From JAWXVD01 sp044425705 (GTDB taxonomy: Bacteria > Bacillota > Clostridia > Lachnospirales > Lachnospiraceae), in the NCBI GenBank assembly GCA_044425705.1, contig JAWXVD010000005.1, positions 1-64,000 on the forward strand: a stretch of DNA of 64,000 nt. The letters are read 5' to 3'. The notes under the pieces are model-generated. The model was not told where the DNA came from. It did no database searches and saw only the letters and a program-made list of their open reading frames with translations. The stretch's first letter is position 1, and every line of letters begins with the position of its first letter. A program made the position numbers and the translations under genes. This document shows, in pieces, positions 25,352 to 34,223 of this stretch.

Positions 25352-25777
25352 ATGGTAGAAAAAACAGATGTGGAAGTTATTATTGATGGTAAGAAATTAA
25401 ACATTTCAGGAAGTGAAAGTGCAGAGTATATACAAAAAGTTGCTGCTTATATTAATATGAAGATTAGTGAATATAAGAAAATCGATGGATTTAAACGTCA
25501 ATCTGTGGATACGCAACATATGTTATTGCAACTAAATATAGCGGATGAATATCTGAAGCTAAAAAATCAATTTGATGAGTTAGAAGAAGAGATGGTTGCA
25601 AAGGAAAAAGAATTATATGACTTAAAACATGAGTTAGTAATATCTAAAGTGAAATTAGAAGAACAAGAAAAAGATGCTGATGCCTTACTTCACGATTGTA
25701 CAGAACACGAAAAGAAGATTGTACGGTTGGAAACAGAGTTAAAAGAAATAAAAAACAGAAATAATTATAGAAAGTAA
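25352..25777 (+). CDS. zapA: Cell division protein ZapA
   Basis: The 141-residue protein starts with the ZapA globular head (VEVIIDGKKLNISGSESAEYIQKVAAYINMKI) and continues as a long coiled coil (about 65-135, rich in Glu/Lys heptads). ZapA stabilises and bundles FtsZ protofilaments at the division septum. The C-terminal coil is longer than in E. coli ZapA. The ATG follows AAAGGGGACGGACAATC. It sits between ruvAB and the U32 gene, an arrangement seen in other Clostridia. Confidence 0.88.
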   Translation: MVEKTDVEVIIDGKKLNISGSESAEYIQKVAAYINMKISEYKKIDGFKRQSVDTQHMLLQLNIADEYLKLKNQFDELEEEMVAKEKELYDLKHELVISKVKLEEQEKDADALLHDCTEHEKKIVRLETELKEIKNRNNYRK

Positions 25778-25852
25778 GTAATGATGCAATACCTTTTGAA
25801 TCGTTACGAAAATAGATTATGCATCATCTACAAAACAAAAGATAAAAATTCT

Positions 25853-25880
25853 AAAGACTGTTTTTAACAGTCTTTTTCTA
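25853..25880 (+). terminator. Terminator after zapA
   Basis: AAAGACTG-TTTTTAA-CAGTCTTTTT, an 8-bp stem with a clear T-run. Confidence 0.85.
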
Positions 25881-25956
25881 TATATTATTGGGTGCTTTTT
25901 GGTGAAATCTTAGACCATTGAGAAGAAATGGAATAGAAGAAAGTTGTGGATATTAA

Positions 25957-28182
25957 ATGAAGAAAGTGGAACTATTGGCTCCTGCTGGTAACTACGAATG
26001 TTTTCAAGCTGCGATACATGCAGGTGCAGACGCGGTTTACTTAGGGGGAGAAAAATTTGGTGCAAGATCCTTTGCACAGAATTTTACAGAAGAAGAATTA
26101 TGTAATGCAATTATTTATGCACATTTATTTAACAGAAAAGTATATTTAACGGTGAATACTTTAATGAAAGATCATGAGTTGTCCGAGATTTATGATTATA
26201 TATTGCCTTATTATCTTGTAGGTTTGGATGGGGTTATCATACAGGATATAGGCTTGTTATGTTTGTTGAAAGAAAAATTCCCATTATTAGAGCTTCACAT
26301 AAGTACGCAGATGACAGTTACTGGTGAAAGAGCTGCTAAATTACTAAAATCTGTAGGAGCTGTGAGAATTGTTCCTGCCCGTGAATTGTCACTTCTTGAA
26401 ATCAAACAAATGAAGGAAGCAGTCAATATCGAAATAGAAACATTTATTCATGGCGCTATGTGTTACGGATATTCTGGTCAATGTTTGTTTAGCAGTATGT
26501 TAGGTGGACGTAGTGGAAATCGTGGCAAATGTGCAGGTTCTTGTAGACAACCTTATCAAAGTGAAATCAACGGGAAGTGTTCAGAAATCAACTATCCTTT
26601 AAGTCTAAAAGACTTATGTACCATTGATTTTATTCCTGAAATGATTGAAGCAGGTATTGATTCCTTCAAAATAGAAGGCAGAATGAAAAAACCAGAGTAT
26701 GTGGCAGGTGTTACAGCAATGTATAGAAAATACATTGACCTATATTACAAAACTCATAAAAAGACATTAACGATTATGAGTGAAGATCGAAAATTATTAG
26801 AAACACTTTATATTCGTTCTGAAATTCATGATGGATATTACAAAAAGCACAATGGAAAAGAAATGGTTACTTTAGATAAACCTGGTTATAGTGGAAATGA
26901 TGAATCGGTTTTAGAGTATTTAAGGAATAAATATGTGTCTAAAAAGATGCAAAAAGAAATACATGGATATCTGACTTTGCATATTGGAGAAGCTGCAATA
27001 TTACATGTTTTTGATGACAATCATAGCATCACGGTTTCTGGTGGAATGGTAGATGTGGCACAAAAGCGTAGTATGACAGAAGAAGATGTAAAAAAACAGG
27101 TATTGAAAACAGGAACAACTAATTTTTGTTTTTCTGATTTATCAATTGACATAGATGATAATATTTTTATTTCAATTAAAGCATTAAATGAATTGAGAAG
27201 AGAAGGACTAGAAATTTTTGCGAAAGAATGCAACAAAGAATTGTTTCAAAAGCGTGAATCTAGTATTTCAAATCCATTATCAGTCAATACTGTACCTAAA
27301 ACTAATGGACAAGCAATAGATAAAGACATAGAGTATTCTTATAATTCGCAGCTTCATATTAGTGTGATTACAAAAGAACAATTAGAGGTGATTGCTAAAA
27401 ATCTTTACAGTGGTAGAGTATATGTACCAGCTGATTTATTATGGGAAGCAAAGGACAGTCAAAGTATAGAAAAATTTGAAATGATTTTAGAAACATTTCA
27501 TAAGGATGTAGCGCTATATTTAGAACTTCCACCAATTGTAAGAAAACGTGATGATACTTATTTAGCATATATTATGGAAGTATTAAATCGTCATCAGTTT
27601 ACAGGTGTCTCTATTGGAAATCTAGAGACTTATCAATGGTTAAAAGATACTTGTGGATGGCAAGGAAAGATAAATGGAAATCATAATTTATATTTATGGA
27701 ACCATCAAACGCTATCTTTTTGGTCAGATAAAATCAGTGATTACTGTGTTCCATTGGAACAAAATTATAAAGATACCTTAAAATTGGCAAACAAGCAAGC
27801 AGAATATATGGTATATGGTCGCATTCCAATGATGGTATCAGCTAATTGCATCAAAAAAACAAATGGCATTTGTCATTATAAAGGGAATGAAATTGTTAGT
27901 GCTTATGTAGATCGTTTTCAAACAAAATTTCCAGTGTTAACAAATTGTAATCACTGTTTTAATATCATATATAATTCGGTGCCGTTATCGCTACATCAAT
28001 ATATATTAAAAATGAAAAAAGATGGATTTGTAAGTTTTCGTATAGGATTTACTGATGAAAATACAAATGAAATACAATCTATTCTTCAACTTTATCAATC
28101 AATTTTAGATTCAAATACAGTGATTGAATCTAAAATACCAAAAAACTACACAACAGGACATTTTAAAAAAGGTGCACTATAA
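25957..28182 (+). CDS. U32-family (collagenase-like) peptidase/RNA hydroxylase with long C-terminal domain
   Basis: The 741-residue protein begins KKVELLAPAGNYECFQAAIHAGADAVYLGG and contains the U32 signature EtFIHGAMCYGYSGQC at about residues 163-180, with further cysteines (GKCAGSCRQP) that can hold a cluster. Characterised U32 members (RlhA, TrhP/YrrN-O) carry out prephenate-dependent 5-hydroxylation of 23S rRNA C2501 or tRNA wobble U34, so RNA modification is a better guess than proteolysis. The C-terminal half includes a collagenase-associated region. Its stop TAA overlaps the ATG of the FtsW-like gene by one base, showing translational coupling. Confidence 0.85.
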   Translation: MKKVELLAPAGNYECFQAAIHAGADAVYLGGEKFGARSFAQNFTEEELCNAIIYAHLFNRKVYLTVNTLMKDHELSEIYDYILPYYLVGLDGVIIQDIGLLCLLKEKFPLLELHISTQMTVTGERAAKLLKSVGAVRIVPARELSLLEIKQMKEAVNIEIETFIHGAMCYGYSGQCLFSSMLGGRSGNRGKCAGSCRQPYQSEINGKCSEINYPLSLKDLCTIDFIPEMIEAGIDSFKIEGRMKKPEYVAGVTAMYRKYIDLYYKTHKKTLTIMSEDRKLLETLYIRSEIHDGYYKKHNGKEMVTLDKPGYSGNDESVLEYLRNKYVSKKMQKEIHGYLTLHIGEAAILHVFDDNHSITVSGGMVDVAQKRSMTEEDVKKQVLKTGTTNFCFSDLSIDIDDNIFISIKALNELRREGLEIFAKECNKELFQKRESSISNPLSVNTVPKTNGQAIDKDIEYSYNSQLHISVITKEQLEVIAKNLYSGRVYVPADLLWEAKDSQSIEKFEMILETFHKDVALYLELPPIVRKRDDTYLAYIMEVLNRHQFTGVSIGNLETYQWLKDTCGWQGKINGNHNLYLWNHQTLSFWSDKISDYCVPLEQNYKDTLKLANKQAEYMVYGRIPMMVSANCIKKTNGICHYKGNEIVSAYVDRFQTKFPVLTNCNHCFNIIYNSVPLSLHQYILKMKKDGFVSFRIGFTDENTNEIQSILQLYQSILDSNTVIESKIPKNYTTGHFKKGAL

Positions 28183-29489
28183 TGCAACAATATATTACAG
28201 AATTATCAAAATATTTCATCACATTATTTATGGCATTTTATACCTTAGAATGCTTTTTAGTATTTAGACATAACGATGAAGAGTCTAGATCAAGTAATTA
28301 CATAACGCAATGTATTTACTTGTTTTTGATTCAATTTCTTTCCTTTCTCACATTATGCTTAGAAACAGGACAAATTGAATATTTATTTTTCTACGCTTTT
28401 TTACAAATTGCAATATTTGCAACAATTATTTTATATCATATGATTTATCCTAGTATCAATCGGCTGACCATACATAATATGTGCATGCTTCTTGGAATTG
28501 GTTTAATTATGTTATCTAGAATTGATATAGATAAGGCTTTCAAACAATTTATGATTGTTGTAGTTTCGTTGATTTTTGCATTGATTATTCCAGTATTAAT
28601 TCGTAAAATGAAGTTTTTACGAAATTTAGGGATTTTATATGCATGTGTGGGAATTTTAGCATTAGGGATCGTCTTAATTTTAGGGCAGGTAACATTAGGC
28701 TCTAAAATTTCTTATACAATTGCTGGTGTTACAGTGCAACCATCTGAATTTGTCAAAATTATATTTGTTTTCTTTGTAGCTGCTATGTTACAAAAATCTA
28801 ATTCTTTTAAAAATGTAGTACTAACAAGTGTGCTAGCAGCTACTCATGTGTTAATTTTAGTGCTATCAAAAGATTTGGGAAGTTCTTTGATATTTTTTAT
28901 TGGTTATATCTTTATGCTTCTCATTGCTACAAAAAACTATTTGTATTTAATGGCAGGATTTTTATCTGGTTCTGTTGCCGCCTATGTGGCTTATAAGATT
29001 TTTTATCACGTACAGGTTCGTGTTTTAGCATGGCAAGATCCTTGGAGCGTTATCGATAATGAAGGTTATCAAATTACACAATCCTTGTTTGCCATAGGAA
29101 CTGGTAGTTGGTTTGGTATGGGTTTGTATCAAGGAAACCCTCAAGATATTCCCTATGTAGAGACTGATTTCATGTTTTCTGCTATTGCGGAAGAATTTGG
29201 TACAATTTTTGCTATCTGTATGATTTTAGTTTGTGTAAGCTGCTTCATTATGTTTATGAATATATCGGTGTGTTTAAAAGATCAATTTTATCGCTTGATT
29301 GCAGCTGGCTTAGGTGTTATGTATATTTTTCAAGTATTTCTTACAATTGGTGGTGGTATTAAATTTATCCCATTGACGGGGGTTACTTTACCCCTTGTAA
29401 GTTATGGTGGCAGTAGCGTGCTCACTTCGTTGATTATGTTCGCTGTGATTCAAGGATTATATATGGTTAAGCAGGATGAAGGGAAATAA
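28182..29489 (+). CDS. FtsW/RodA/SpoVE-family peptidoglycan glycosyltransferase (SEDS)
   Basis: The 435-residue polytopic protein has about ten membrane segments and conserved SEDS motifs, such as GVTVQPSEFVKI, LSKDLGSSLIFFIGY, and the WQDPWS...EGYQITQSLFAIGTG and FIPLTGVTLPLVSYGGSS segments. SEDS proteins polymerise lipid II together with a cognate class B PBP. The next gene, 8 nt away, encodes such a PBP, so the pair probably forms a growth or sporulation synthase rather than the central FtsW-PBP2b. The start overlaps the stop of the U32 gene. Confidence 0.9.
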   Translation: MQQYITELSKYFITLFMAFYTLECFLVFRHNDEESRSSNYITQCIYLFLIQFLSFLTLCLETGQIEYLFFYAFLQIAIFATIILYHMIYPSINRLTIHNMCMLLGIGLIMLSRIDIDKAFKQFMIVVVSLIFALIIPVLIRKMKFLRNLGILYACVGILALGIVLILGQVTLGSKISYTIAGVTVQPSEFVKIIFVFFVAAMLQKSNSFKNVVLTSVLAATHVLILVLSKDLGSSLIFFIGYIFMLLIATKNYLYLMAGFLSGSVAAYVAYKIFYHVQVRVLAWQDPWSVIDNEGYQITQSLFAIGTGSWFGMGLYQGNPQDIPYVETDFMFSAIAEEFGTIFAICMILVCVSCFIMFMNISVCLKDQFYRLIAAGLGVMYIFQVFLTIGGGIKFIPLTGVTLPLVSYGGSSVLTSLIMFAVIQGLYMVKQDEGK

Positions 29490-29497
29490 ATAGATTC

Positions 29498-30964
29498 ATG
29501 AAAAAACAAGATAGAGCATCTCGTAAATTAGAAAAAATAAACAAAAAGAATAAAAAGCGCTTAAAGAGAGAAGTGATGTTCACCACATATTTCTTTGTTT
29601 TTCTCTTTATGGGTATGATTGGATACCTTGTTCATTTTGTGGCAACTAATGAGCAAGAATTAATTAATAATAGTTACAATAGCCGTCAAGAATTATTAAC
29701 TGCTGAAAATTATAGAGGCTCCATTTATAGTGCAGATGGGGAACTTTTAGCGTATACAGATTTTTTAGAAGATGGTAGTGAAATTAGAGAATATCCTTAC
29801 GAAAATTTATTTTCCCACATTGTTGGTTTTTCTACGAAAGGGAAAACGGGAATTGAATCCTTAGCTAATTATTACTTGATTAATTCCAATATTTCATTAT
29901 CCACTAAAATTTCGAATGAAGTTGCTGGTGAAAAAAATCCGGGTGATAATGTTTATACAACCTTAGATACACAACTACAACAAATTGCAAGTGATTATTT
30001 AGGCGTATATAAAGGTGCTGTTATTGTCACCGAAGTGGAAACAGGCAAAATCTTAGCCATGGTATCAAAGCCTGATTTTGATCCTAATACCATAGTATCC
30101 GATTGGGATGATTACGTTGCCGATACAGAAACTTCGGTATTGTTAAATCGTGCCACACAGGGTATTTATCCTCCAGGTTCTACTTTTAAAATTATTACAG
30201 CATTGCAATATATTCGCGAAAATCCAGATACCTATAGCAATTATTCCTACCAATGTAATGGTATTATTAATTTTGCAGATAGTTCCATTAGTTGCTATCA
30301 TGGTTCCGTACATGGTAGTGTGAATTTGATGACTTCTTTTGCTAAGTCCTGCAATACTTCTTTTACGAATATAGGATTGTCTTTAGATAAAGATTCTTTT
30401 CAAGATACGTTAACACAGTTGCAGTTTAATCAAAATTTGCCATTAGATATCAACTATTCAAAAAGTAGTTTAACTGTTTCTGAGGATACATCCGATGATA
30501 ATATGATGCAAATTTCTATTGGTCAAGGAATTGTGCAAATGACACCCATCCATCTACATCTTATTACTTCGGCTGTAGCAAATGATGGTGTTGTTATGAC
30601 TCCATATGTGTTAGATAAGGTAATAGCAGACAATGGAACTACTGTAAAGCAATTTTCTTCAAAAGCTGCGACTACTTACATGAGCACAGATGAGGCTGCA
30701 ATCTTAAGAGGTCTTATGGAAGATGTTGTGTTAGAAGGTACTGCCACAAAATTAGATGGATTATCTTATACTGCGGCCGGAAAAACTGGATCTGCAGAAT
30801 TTAATGCGGTGGCTGAAGATTCCCATGCATGGTTTACTGGATTTGCACCAGTGGACGACCCTGAAATTGCTATTACGATTATTGTAGAAGGTATTGGATC
30901 GGGTGGTGATTATGCGGTTCCTATAGCAAAAAGATTATTTGATTGTTACTTTTCGGTGGAATAG
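29498..30964 (+). CDS. Class B penicillin-binding protein (transpeptidase)
   Basis: The 488-residue protein has a basic cytosolic N-terminus, one membrane anchor (about 26-47) and a transpeptidase domain. The active serine is S228 in PPGSTFK (SxxK); further motifs are SCN in AKSCNTSF and KTGSAE near residue 428. The enzyme cross-links peptidoglycan outside the membrane. The short N-terminal domain places it in the PbpA-like group usually paired with a SEDS protein, as it is here. No PASTA domain is present. A start at ATG 29498 fits the coupled arrangement. Confidence 0.92.
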   Translation: MKKQDRASRKLEKINKKNKKRLKREVMFTTYFFVFLFMGMIGYLVHFVATNEQELINNSYNSRQELLTAENYRGSIYSADGELLAYTDFLEDGSEIREYPYENLFSHIVGFSTKGKTGIESLANYYLINSNISLSTKISNEVAGEKNPGDNVYTTLDTQLQQIASDYLGVYKGAVIVTEVETGKILAMVSKPDFDPNTIVSDWDDYVADTETSVLLNRATQGIYPPGSTFKIITALQYIRENPDTYSNYSYQCNGIINFADSSISCYHGSVHGSVNLMTSFAKSCNTSFTNIGLSLDKDSFQDTLTQLQFNQNLPLDINYSKSSLTVSEDTSDDNMMQISIGQGIVQMTPIHLHLITSAVANDGVVMTPYVLDKVIADNGTTVKQFSSKAATTYMSTDEAAILRGLMEDVVLEGTATKLDGLSYTAAGKTGSAEFNAVAEDSHAWFTGFAPVDDPEIAITIIVEGIGSGGDYAVPIAKRLFDCYFSVE

Positions 30965-31040
30965 CTTGCCTTATATAAAAAAGTGTTCTATACTATACAC
31001 AATGTAGTATGGATTTCACACTTAGACAGGAGGTATTGCG

Positions 31041-31487
31041 ATGATAGAAGCAATCAGTTGTGGCGGTGTGGTTATATACAGAGGTAAAATTTTACTTTTA
31101 TATAAGAATTATAAGAAGAAATATGAAGGTTGGGTATTACCAAAAGGGACTGTAGAACGAGACGAAAAGTATCATGAAACTGCTTATAGAGAAGTGTTAG
31201 AAGAAGCGGGAATTTCAGCTGCTATTATACAATATATTGACAAAAGCACATACTCATTTACTGTGCCAGAGGGTATCGTAGAAAAGGATGTACATTGGTA
31301 TTTAATGATGGCAGATAGTTATTTTAGTAAACCACAGCGTGAAGAGTATTTTGTTGATTCGGGTTTCTATAAATATCATGAAGCATATCATTTGTTAAAA
31401 TTTTCAAATGAAAAACAGATATTAGAAAAAGCATATGCAGCTTATGTAGAATTAAAAAGAAAGAAACTTTGGAAGCATGAATCTTAA
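31041..31487 (+). CDS. NUDIX hydrolase
   Basis: The 148-residue protein has a full Nudix box, G-TVERDEKYHETAYREVLEEAGI, at about residues 34-56, with metal-binding REVLEE. Such enzymes hydrolyse nucleoside diphosphate-linked substrates. It resembles diadenosine polyphosphate hydrolase types (ISCGGVVIYRGKILLLYKNYKKKYEGWVLPKG). The ATG follows AGGAGGTATTGCG. A strong terminator follows at 31495. The exact substrate is unknown. Confidence 0.9.
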   Translation: MIEAISCGGVVIYRGKILLLYKNYKKKYEGWVLPKGTVERDEKYHETAYREVLEEAGISAAIIQYIDKSTYSFTVPEGIVEKDVHWYLMMADSYFSKPQREEYFVDSGFYKYHEAYHLLKFSNEKQILEKAYAAYVELKRKKLWKHES

Positions 31488-31494
31488 ACTTAAG

Positions 31495-31521
31495 AAAGAA
31501 GGCGTTTATGCGCCTTCTTTT
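31495..31521 (+). terminator. Terminator after the NUDIX gene
   Basis: AAAGAAGGCG-TTTAT-GCGCCTTCTTT, a 10-bp GC-clamped stem with TTTT. It starts 8 nt past the stop and shows that the next gene starts downstream of it, at 31606. Confidence 0.9.
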
Positions 31522-31605
31522 ACTCTATACAATTATGCTTCATCAAATTTTATTCTACGCTATCGTAATCTTTATTTCTTGAGCTATAACAGAAAGGATT
31601 TCTAT

Positions 31606-31929
31606 ATGAAATTTTATCACAAACTTTATGTGGGAGATAAGGTGAAAAATTTATTATTAATTAAGAATAAGCTGCGTATGGGGATTGGAACCATAAAGGT
31701 ATATATCATTTCTCTTTCCAATGGAACTGATCAGCTTGATATTTTTCATGCTGGATTATTAAAGCAAAAATATTTACGAAGTCATACATGTTACATCATT
31801 GGAATAGCTAGTAGCTATCAAGAGGCAATTCAAATGGTTGTGGATATCACAAAAGAAGTAGTACAAGAAACAGGAACTGCTGATATAAAATCCTATTTAT
31901 TGGAAAAAATAAAGGATAAACATCTGTAA
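31606..31929 (+). CDS. Conserved small hypothetical protein (107 aa)
   Basis: The protein MKFYHKLYVGDKVKNLLLIKNK... has no motif I recognise and no signal peptide or membrane segment. It is mixed alpha/beta in appearance. I chose ATG 31606, preceded by AGAAAGGATTTCTAT; a longer frame opening at 31477 would run through the terminator of the NUDIX gene. Its last residues and TAA fall at the start of a family A repeat, so the repeat appears to supply the stop. Function unknown; it precedes the DUF2953-gerW pair. Confidence 0.65.
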   Translation: MKFYHKLYVGDKVKNLLLIKNKLRMGIGTIKVYIISLSNGTDQLDIFHAGLLKQKYLRSHTCYIIGIASSYQEAIQMVVDITKEVVQETGTADIKSYLLEKIKDKHL

Positions 31930-31966
31930 TTTTATCCTTGCAAGCAAGTAAAATTATTAGACTTAA
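31921..31966 (+). repeat. Family A repeat copy overlapping a stop codon
   Basis: CATCTGTAATTTTATCC, then TTGCAAGCAAG, TAAAATTA and TTAGACTTAAT follow hairpin 2 and tail of family A, with compensating changes that keep the arms paired (TAATTTTA with TAAAATTA). The TAA of the upstream gene is in the left arm. Confidence 0.75.
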
Positions 31967-32000
31967 TTATAAAAATTTAGAAGGGTATGGTTGTTTTTAT

Positions 32001-33089
32001 ATGTGGATGCTGCTTTTGAGTATTTTAAAAATAATAGGTGTAATCGTTCTTTCTATATTAATTGCTGTAATCGTCATATTGTTGTGTGTTTTGTTTATCC
32101 CTATCTATTATAAAGCAGAGGGGCAATGTGAAGAGAAACCCTTTTTTAAAGGGAAAGCCAGTTGGCTTTTTCCAATAGTGAGGGGTATAGCAACTTATGA
32201 AGAAGAATTACATTATGAGTTGCGCGTTTTCGGTATTAAGGTATATGATAATTTAGAAGAGAAAAAAGAGAAAAAAAATAAAAAGCAAAAAACAAAAAGT
32301 AAAAAAATAAAAAGTAAAAAAGCAAAAAGTAAAAAAGCAAAACGTGACAAGGTTAATAATCGTGAAGAGCATAAAACTAGAGATGAAAAAAAAGCAATAG
32401 AAGTAGATAAAAAAGATGGAAATATAAAAAAGACAGAAGATAGTATAAAAAAGACAGAAGATAGTATAAAGAAAACAGTACTGATTCATGAGAAGAAAGT
32501 TGAGAGTGAAAAAAGTAGTTCTAGTAAGAGAGAAAATGTGATACCTTCCACAAATACTTTCTCAGAAAATACTGAAACATTAAAATCTGACAAAGGGTTA
32601 TTTGAAAAATCACTAAACAAATTTATCACCAAGATAAATGCGATCAAGCAAAAAATAATAAATATATACAAAAAGATTGTATGTCAAATTAGGGGTACTT
32701 ATGGTAAAATAAAAGAGATTTTTAAGAACATATCATATTACTATGAACTTCTCCAAAGAGAATCAACGAAAGAAGTGATTCGAAATGTGTTAGAACAAGT
32801 ATTTCGCTTGTTAAAACATATTTTACCCCAAAAATGGATTGTATATCTTGATTTAGGGTTTGATGATCCAGCTACATTGGGTAATGTTTTTGCTATACAC
32901 GGTATGTTATATGGAATCATTGGAAAACATATTGATATTACTCCTTATTGGGAGGAAGAAGTATTACGTGTAAAGGGTAATGCAAAAGGACGGATTCAAA
33001 TCATTGTAATTATTATTTGTGCATGGAAATTATTTACAGATAAAGAGCTAAAAAGATTATTGCGTATTATAAAAAAGGAGGATGTGTAA
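32001..33089 (+). CDS. DUF2953 (YtfI-like) membrane protein with Lys-rich insertion
   Basis: The 362-residue protein has an N-terminal membrane helix (MWMLLLSILKIIGVIVLSILIAVIVILLCVLF region), then a DUF2953-type domain split by a long Lys/Glu-rich low-complexity segment (about residues 85-200), including tandem repeats of KTEDSIK. The C-terminal part (WIVYLDLGFDDPATLGNVFAIHGMLYG) is characteristic of DUF2953. In Bacilli and Clostridia this gene precedes gerW/ytfJ, as here (ATG of gerW directly after the stop), suggesting a role in spore maturation. ATG 32001 is preceded by AAGGGTATGG; a TTG at 31938 lies inside a repeat. Confidence 0.8.
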   Translation: MWMLLLSILKIIGVIVLSILIAVIVILLCVLFIPIYYKAEGQCEEKPFFKGKASWLFPIVRGIATYEEELHYELRVFGIKVYDNLEEKKEKKNKKQKTKSKKIKSKKAKSKKAKRDKVNNREEHKTRDEKKAIEVDKKDGNIKKTEDSIKKTEDSIKKTVLIHEKKVESEKSSSSKRENVIPSTNTFSENTETLKSDKGLFEKSLNKFITKINAIKQKIINIYKKIVCQIRGTYGKIKEIFKNISYYYELLQRESTKEVIRNVLEQVFRLLKHILPQKWIVYLDLGFDDPATLGNVFAIHGMLYGIIGKHIDITPYWEEEVLRVKGNAKGRIQIIVIIICAWKLFTDKELKRLLRIIKKEDV

Positions 33090-33476
33090 ATGGCAGAGAA
33101 TAATTTTGCTTCAGTTATGGATTCATTATTGAAGGGTGTTGATACTGTATTATCAACGAAAACGGTAGTAGGTGAGGCTACACAGATAGGCGATACCATT
33201 ATTTTACCATTGGTTGATGTTTCTTTTGGATTGGGTGCTGGTGCAGGAACCAATGACAAGAAAAATGCTGGTGGTGGCGGCGTAAGCGGCAAGATGACAC
33301 CAAGTGCAGTTTTGGTTATAAAAGATGGTCAAACAAAATTAGTTAACATTAAAAATCAAGATGCTGTTACTAAAGTCTTAGATATGATTCCAGATGTCAT
33401 TGATCGTTTTACTACAAAAAAACCTGAAATGATGGATGATGATAAAGCAAAGGATATTGCTTTTCCAGAAGAGTAA
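33090..33476 (+). CDS. gerW: Sporulation protein GerW (YtfJ) family
   Basis: The 128-residue protein has the GerW pattern: an N-terminal helix MAENNFASVMDSLLKGVDTVLSTKTVVGEA, then the Gly-rich GVDVSFGLGAGAG-like segment and AGGGGVSGKMTPSAVLVIKDG. In B. subtilis the protein is made in the forespore and needed for L-alanine germination. The start immediately follows the DUF2953 stop with GGAGGATGTG as binding site, so they are coupled. A terminator follows at 33505. This supports a spore-forming ancestry. Confidence 0.92.
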   Translation: MAENNFASVMDSLLKGVDTVLSTKTVVGEATQIGDTIILPLVDVSFGLGAGAGTNDKKNAGGGGVSGKMTPSAVLVIKDGQTKLVNIKNQDAVTKVLDMIPDVIDRFTTKKPEMMDDDKAKDIAFPEE

Positions 33477-33504
33477 AAAACATAATTAAATATTTGTTCA
33501 ATAT

Positions 33505-33537
33505 AAGGGCTCTATTTCAAAAATAGGAGCTCTTTTT
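33505..33537 (+). terminator. Terminator after gerW
   Basis: AAGGGCTCTATTT and AAATAGGAGCTCTTTTT form an imperfect stem followed by T residues, 28 nt past the stop. Confidence 0.7.
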
Positions 33538-33548
33538 ATATAGTGACA

Positions 33549-33569
33549 GGTTACATGTGAAGTATAACC
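33549..33569. repeat. Short family B palindrome
   Basis: GGTTACATGTGAAGTATAACC, a shortened version of the GTTACAG/CTGTAAC element, between gerW and a small gene. Confidence 0.45.
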
Positions 33570-33636
33570 TTTTTTTGTCAAGATTTGATGTCCTTGTGAA
33601 TATAGTAGTAATAAAGATATCCAATTGGAGAAACTT

Positions 33637-33777
33637 ATGCGAAGAACTTTGGGCTTTATTGCATTCTGGATTGCAATAGGCATGTTAATTATGATATTTA
33701 TAACCAATAAATTGGTAGGTAGCCTTTTGATTGCATTAATTATGTTAGTAGGATATTTATTATACAATTGTCGGTAA
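33637..33777 (+). CDS. Small membrane protein (46 aa)
   Basis: ATG 33637 has TTGGAG 7 nt upstream. The frame encodes 46 residues: MRRTLGFIAFWIAIGMLIMI, a turn with NKLVGS, and LLIALIMLVGYLLYN, then CR. It is two membrane helices with a short polar loop, a plausible small integral membrane protein. No homologue is recognised. It lies between the gerW terminator and the convergent rpmB terminator. Confidence 0.6.
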   Translation: MRRTLGFIAFWIAIGMLIMIFITNKLVGSLLIALIMLVGYLLYNCR

Positions 33778-33782
33778 AAGAG

Positions 33783-33821
33783 CAAAAAAAAGAACCCATC
33801 CCTTAGGATTGGTTCCTGTTT
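33783..33821 (-). terminator. Terminator of rpmB
   Basis: On the minus strand GAACCAATCC-TAAG-GGATGGGTTC followed by eight T residues, 8 nt after the rpmB stop. Confidence 0.9.
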
Positions 33822-33828
33822 TTAAGAA

Positions 33829-34014
33829 TTAAACTCTTTCTACTTTGCCAGATCTGATACAGCTAGTACAAACGTGCATTTTTTTCGCTGCTCCGTTTAC
33901 TTTACATCTAATACTTTTAACATTTGAATTCCAAATATGATTGGATCTTCTATGAGAATGGCTGACGTTATTACCGAAATGTACGCCTTTACCACAAATA
34001 TCACACTTTGCCAT
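33829..34014 (-). CDS. rpmB: 50S ribosomal protein L28
   Basis: The 61-residue protein has MAKCDICGKGVHFGNNVSHSHRRS at the start and CTSCIRSGKVERV at the end. The four cysteines in CDIC and CTSC make the zinc-binding (C+) form of bL28. It is part of the large ribosomal subunit. The ATG follows TAGGAGGTGTCAAC. It is divergent from the gls24-like gene, as in other Firmicutes. Confidence 0.97.
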   Translation of the reverse strand: MAKCDICGKGVHFGNNVSHSHRRSNHIWNSNVKSIRCKVNGAAKKMHVCTSCIRSGKVERV

Positions 34015-34067
34015 GTTGACACCTCCTAAAACAATATTAGTCTTTCTTTACGACTCACAACATTAGT

Positions 34068-34096
34068 ATGATAGCAGAATTTAAAAATAAATGCAA
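34068..34096 (-). promoter_or_regulatory. Promoter of rpmB
   Basis: On the minus strand TTGCAT (34096-34091), 17 nt, TATCAT (34073-34068), giving a leader of about 45 nt. Confidence 0.6.
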
Positions 34097-34155
34097 GCGA
34101 AAAAAGAATTTATTCTAAAAATTTTCCAGTTTTTTGTGTTTTCTTCAAATTTTAG

Positions 34156-34184
34156 TTCCATTTTATCACCAAAGCGGTTATAAT
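34156..34184 (+). promoter_or_regulatory. Promoter of the gls24-like/yloV operon
   Basis: TATAAT at 34179-34184 is clear; TTCCAT 17 nt upstream is a weak -35. Confidence 0.45.
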
Positions 34185-34223
34185 AGGTTGTAATAAATAT
34201 TTTGTAAAAGAAGGAGGTACCAT

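Noticed and set aside
31477..31605. Longer N-terminus for the 107-aa gene
   Set aside because: It would run through a strong terminator following the NUDIX gene, and ATG 31606 has its own ribosome binding site.
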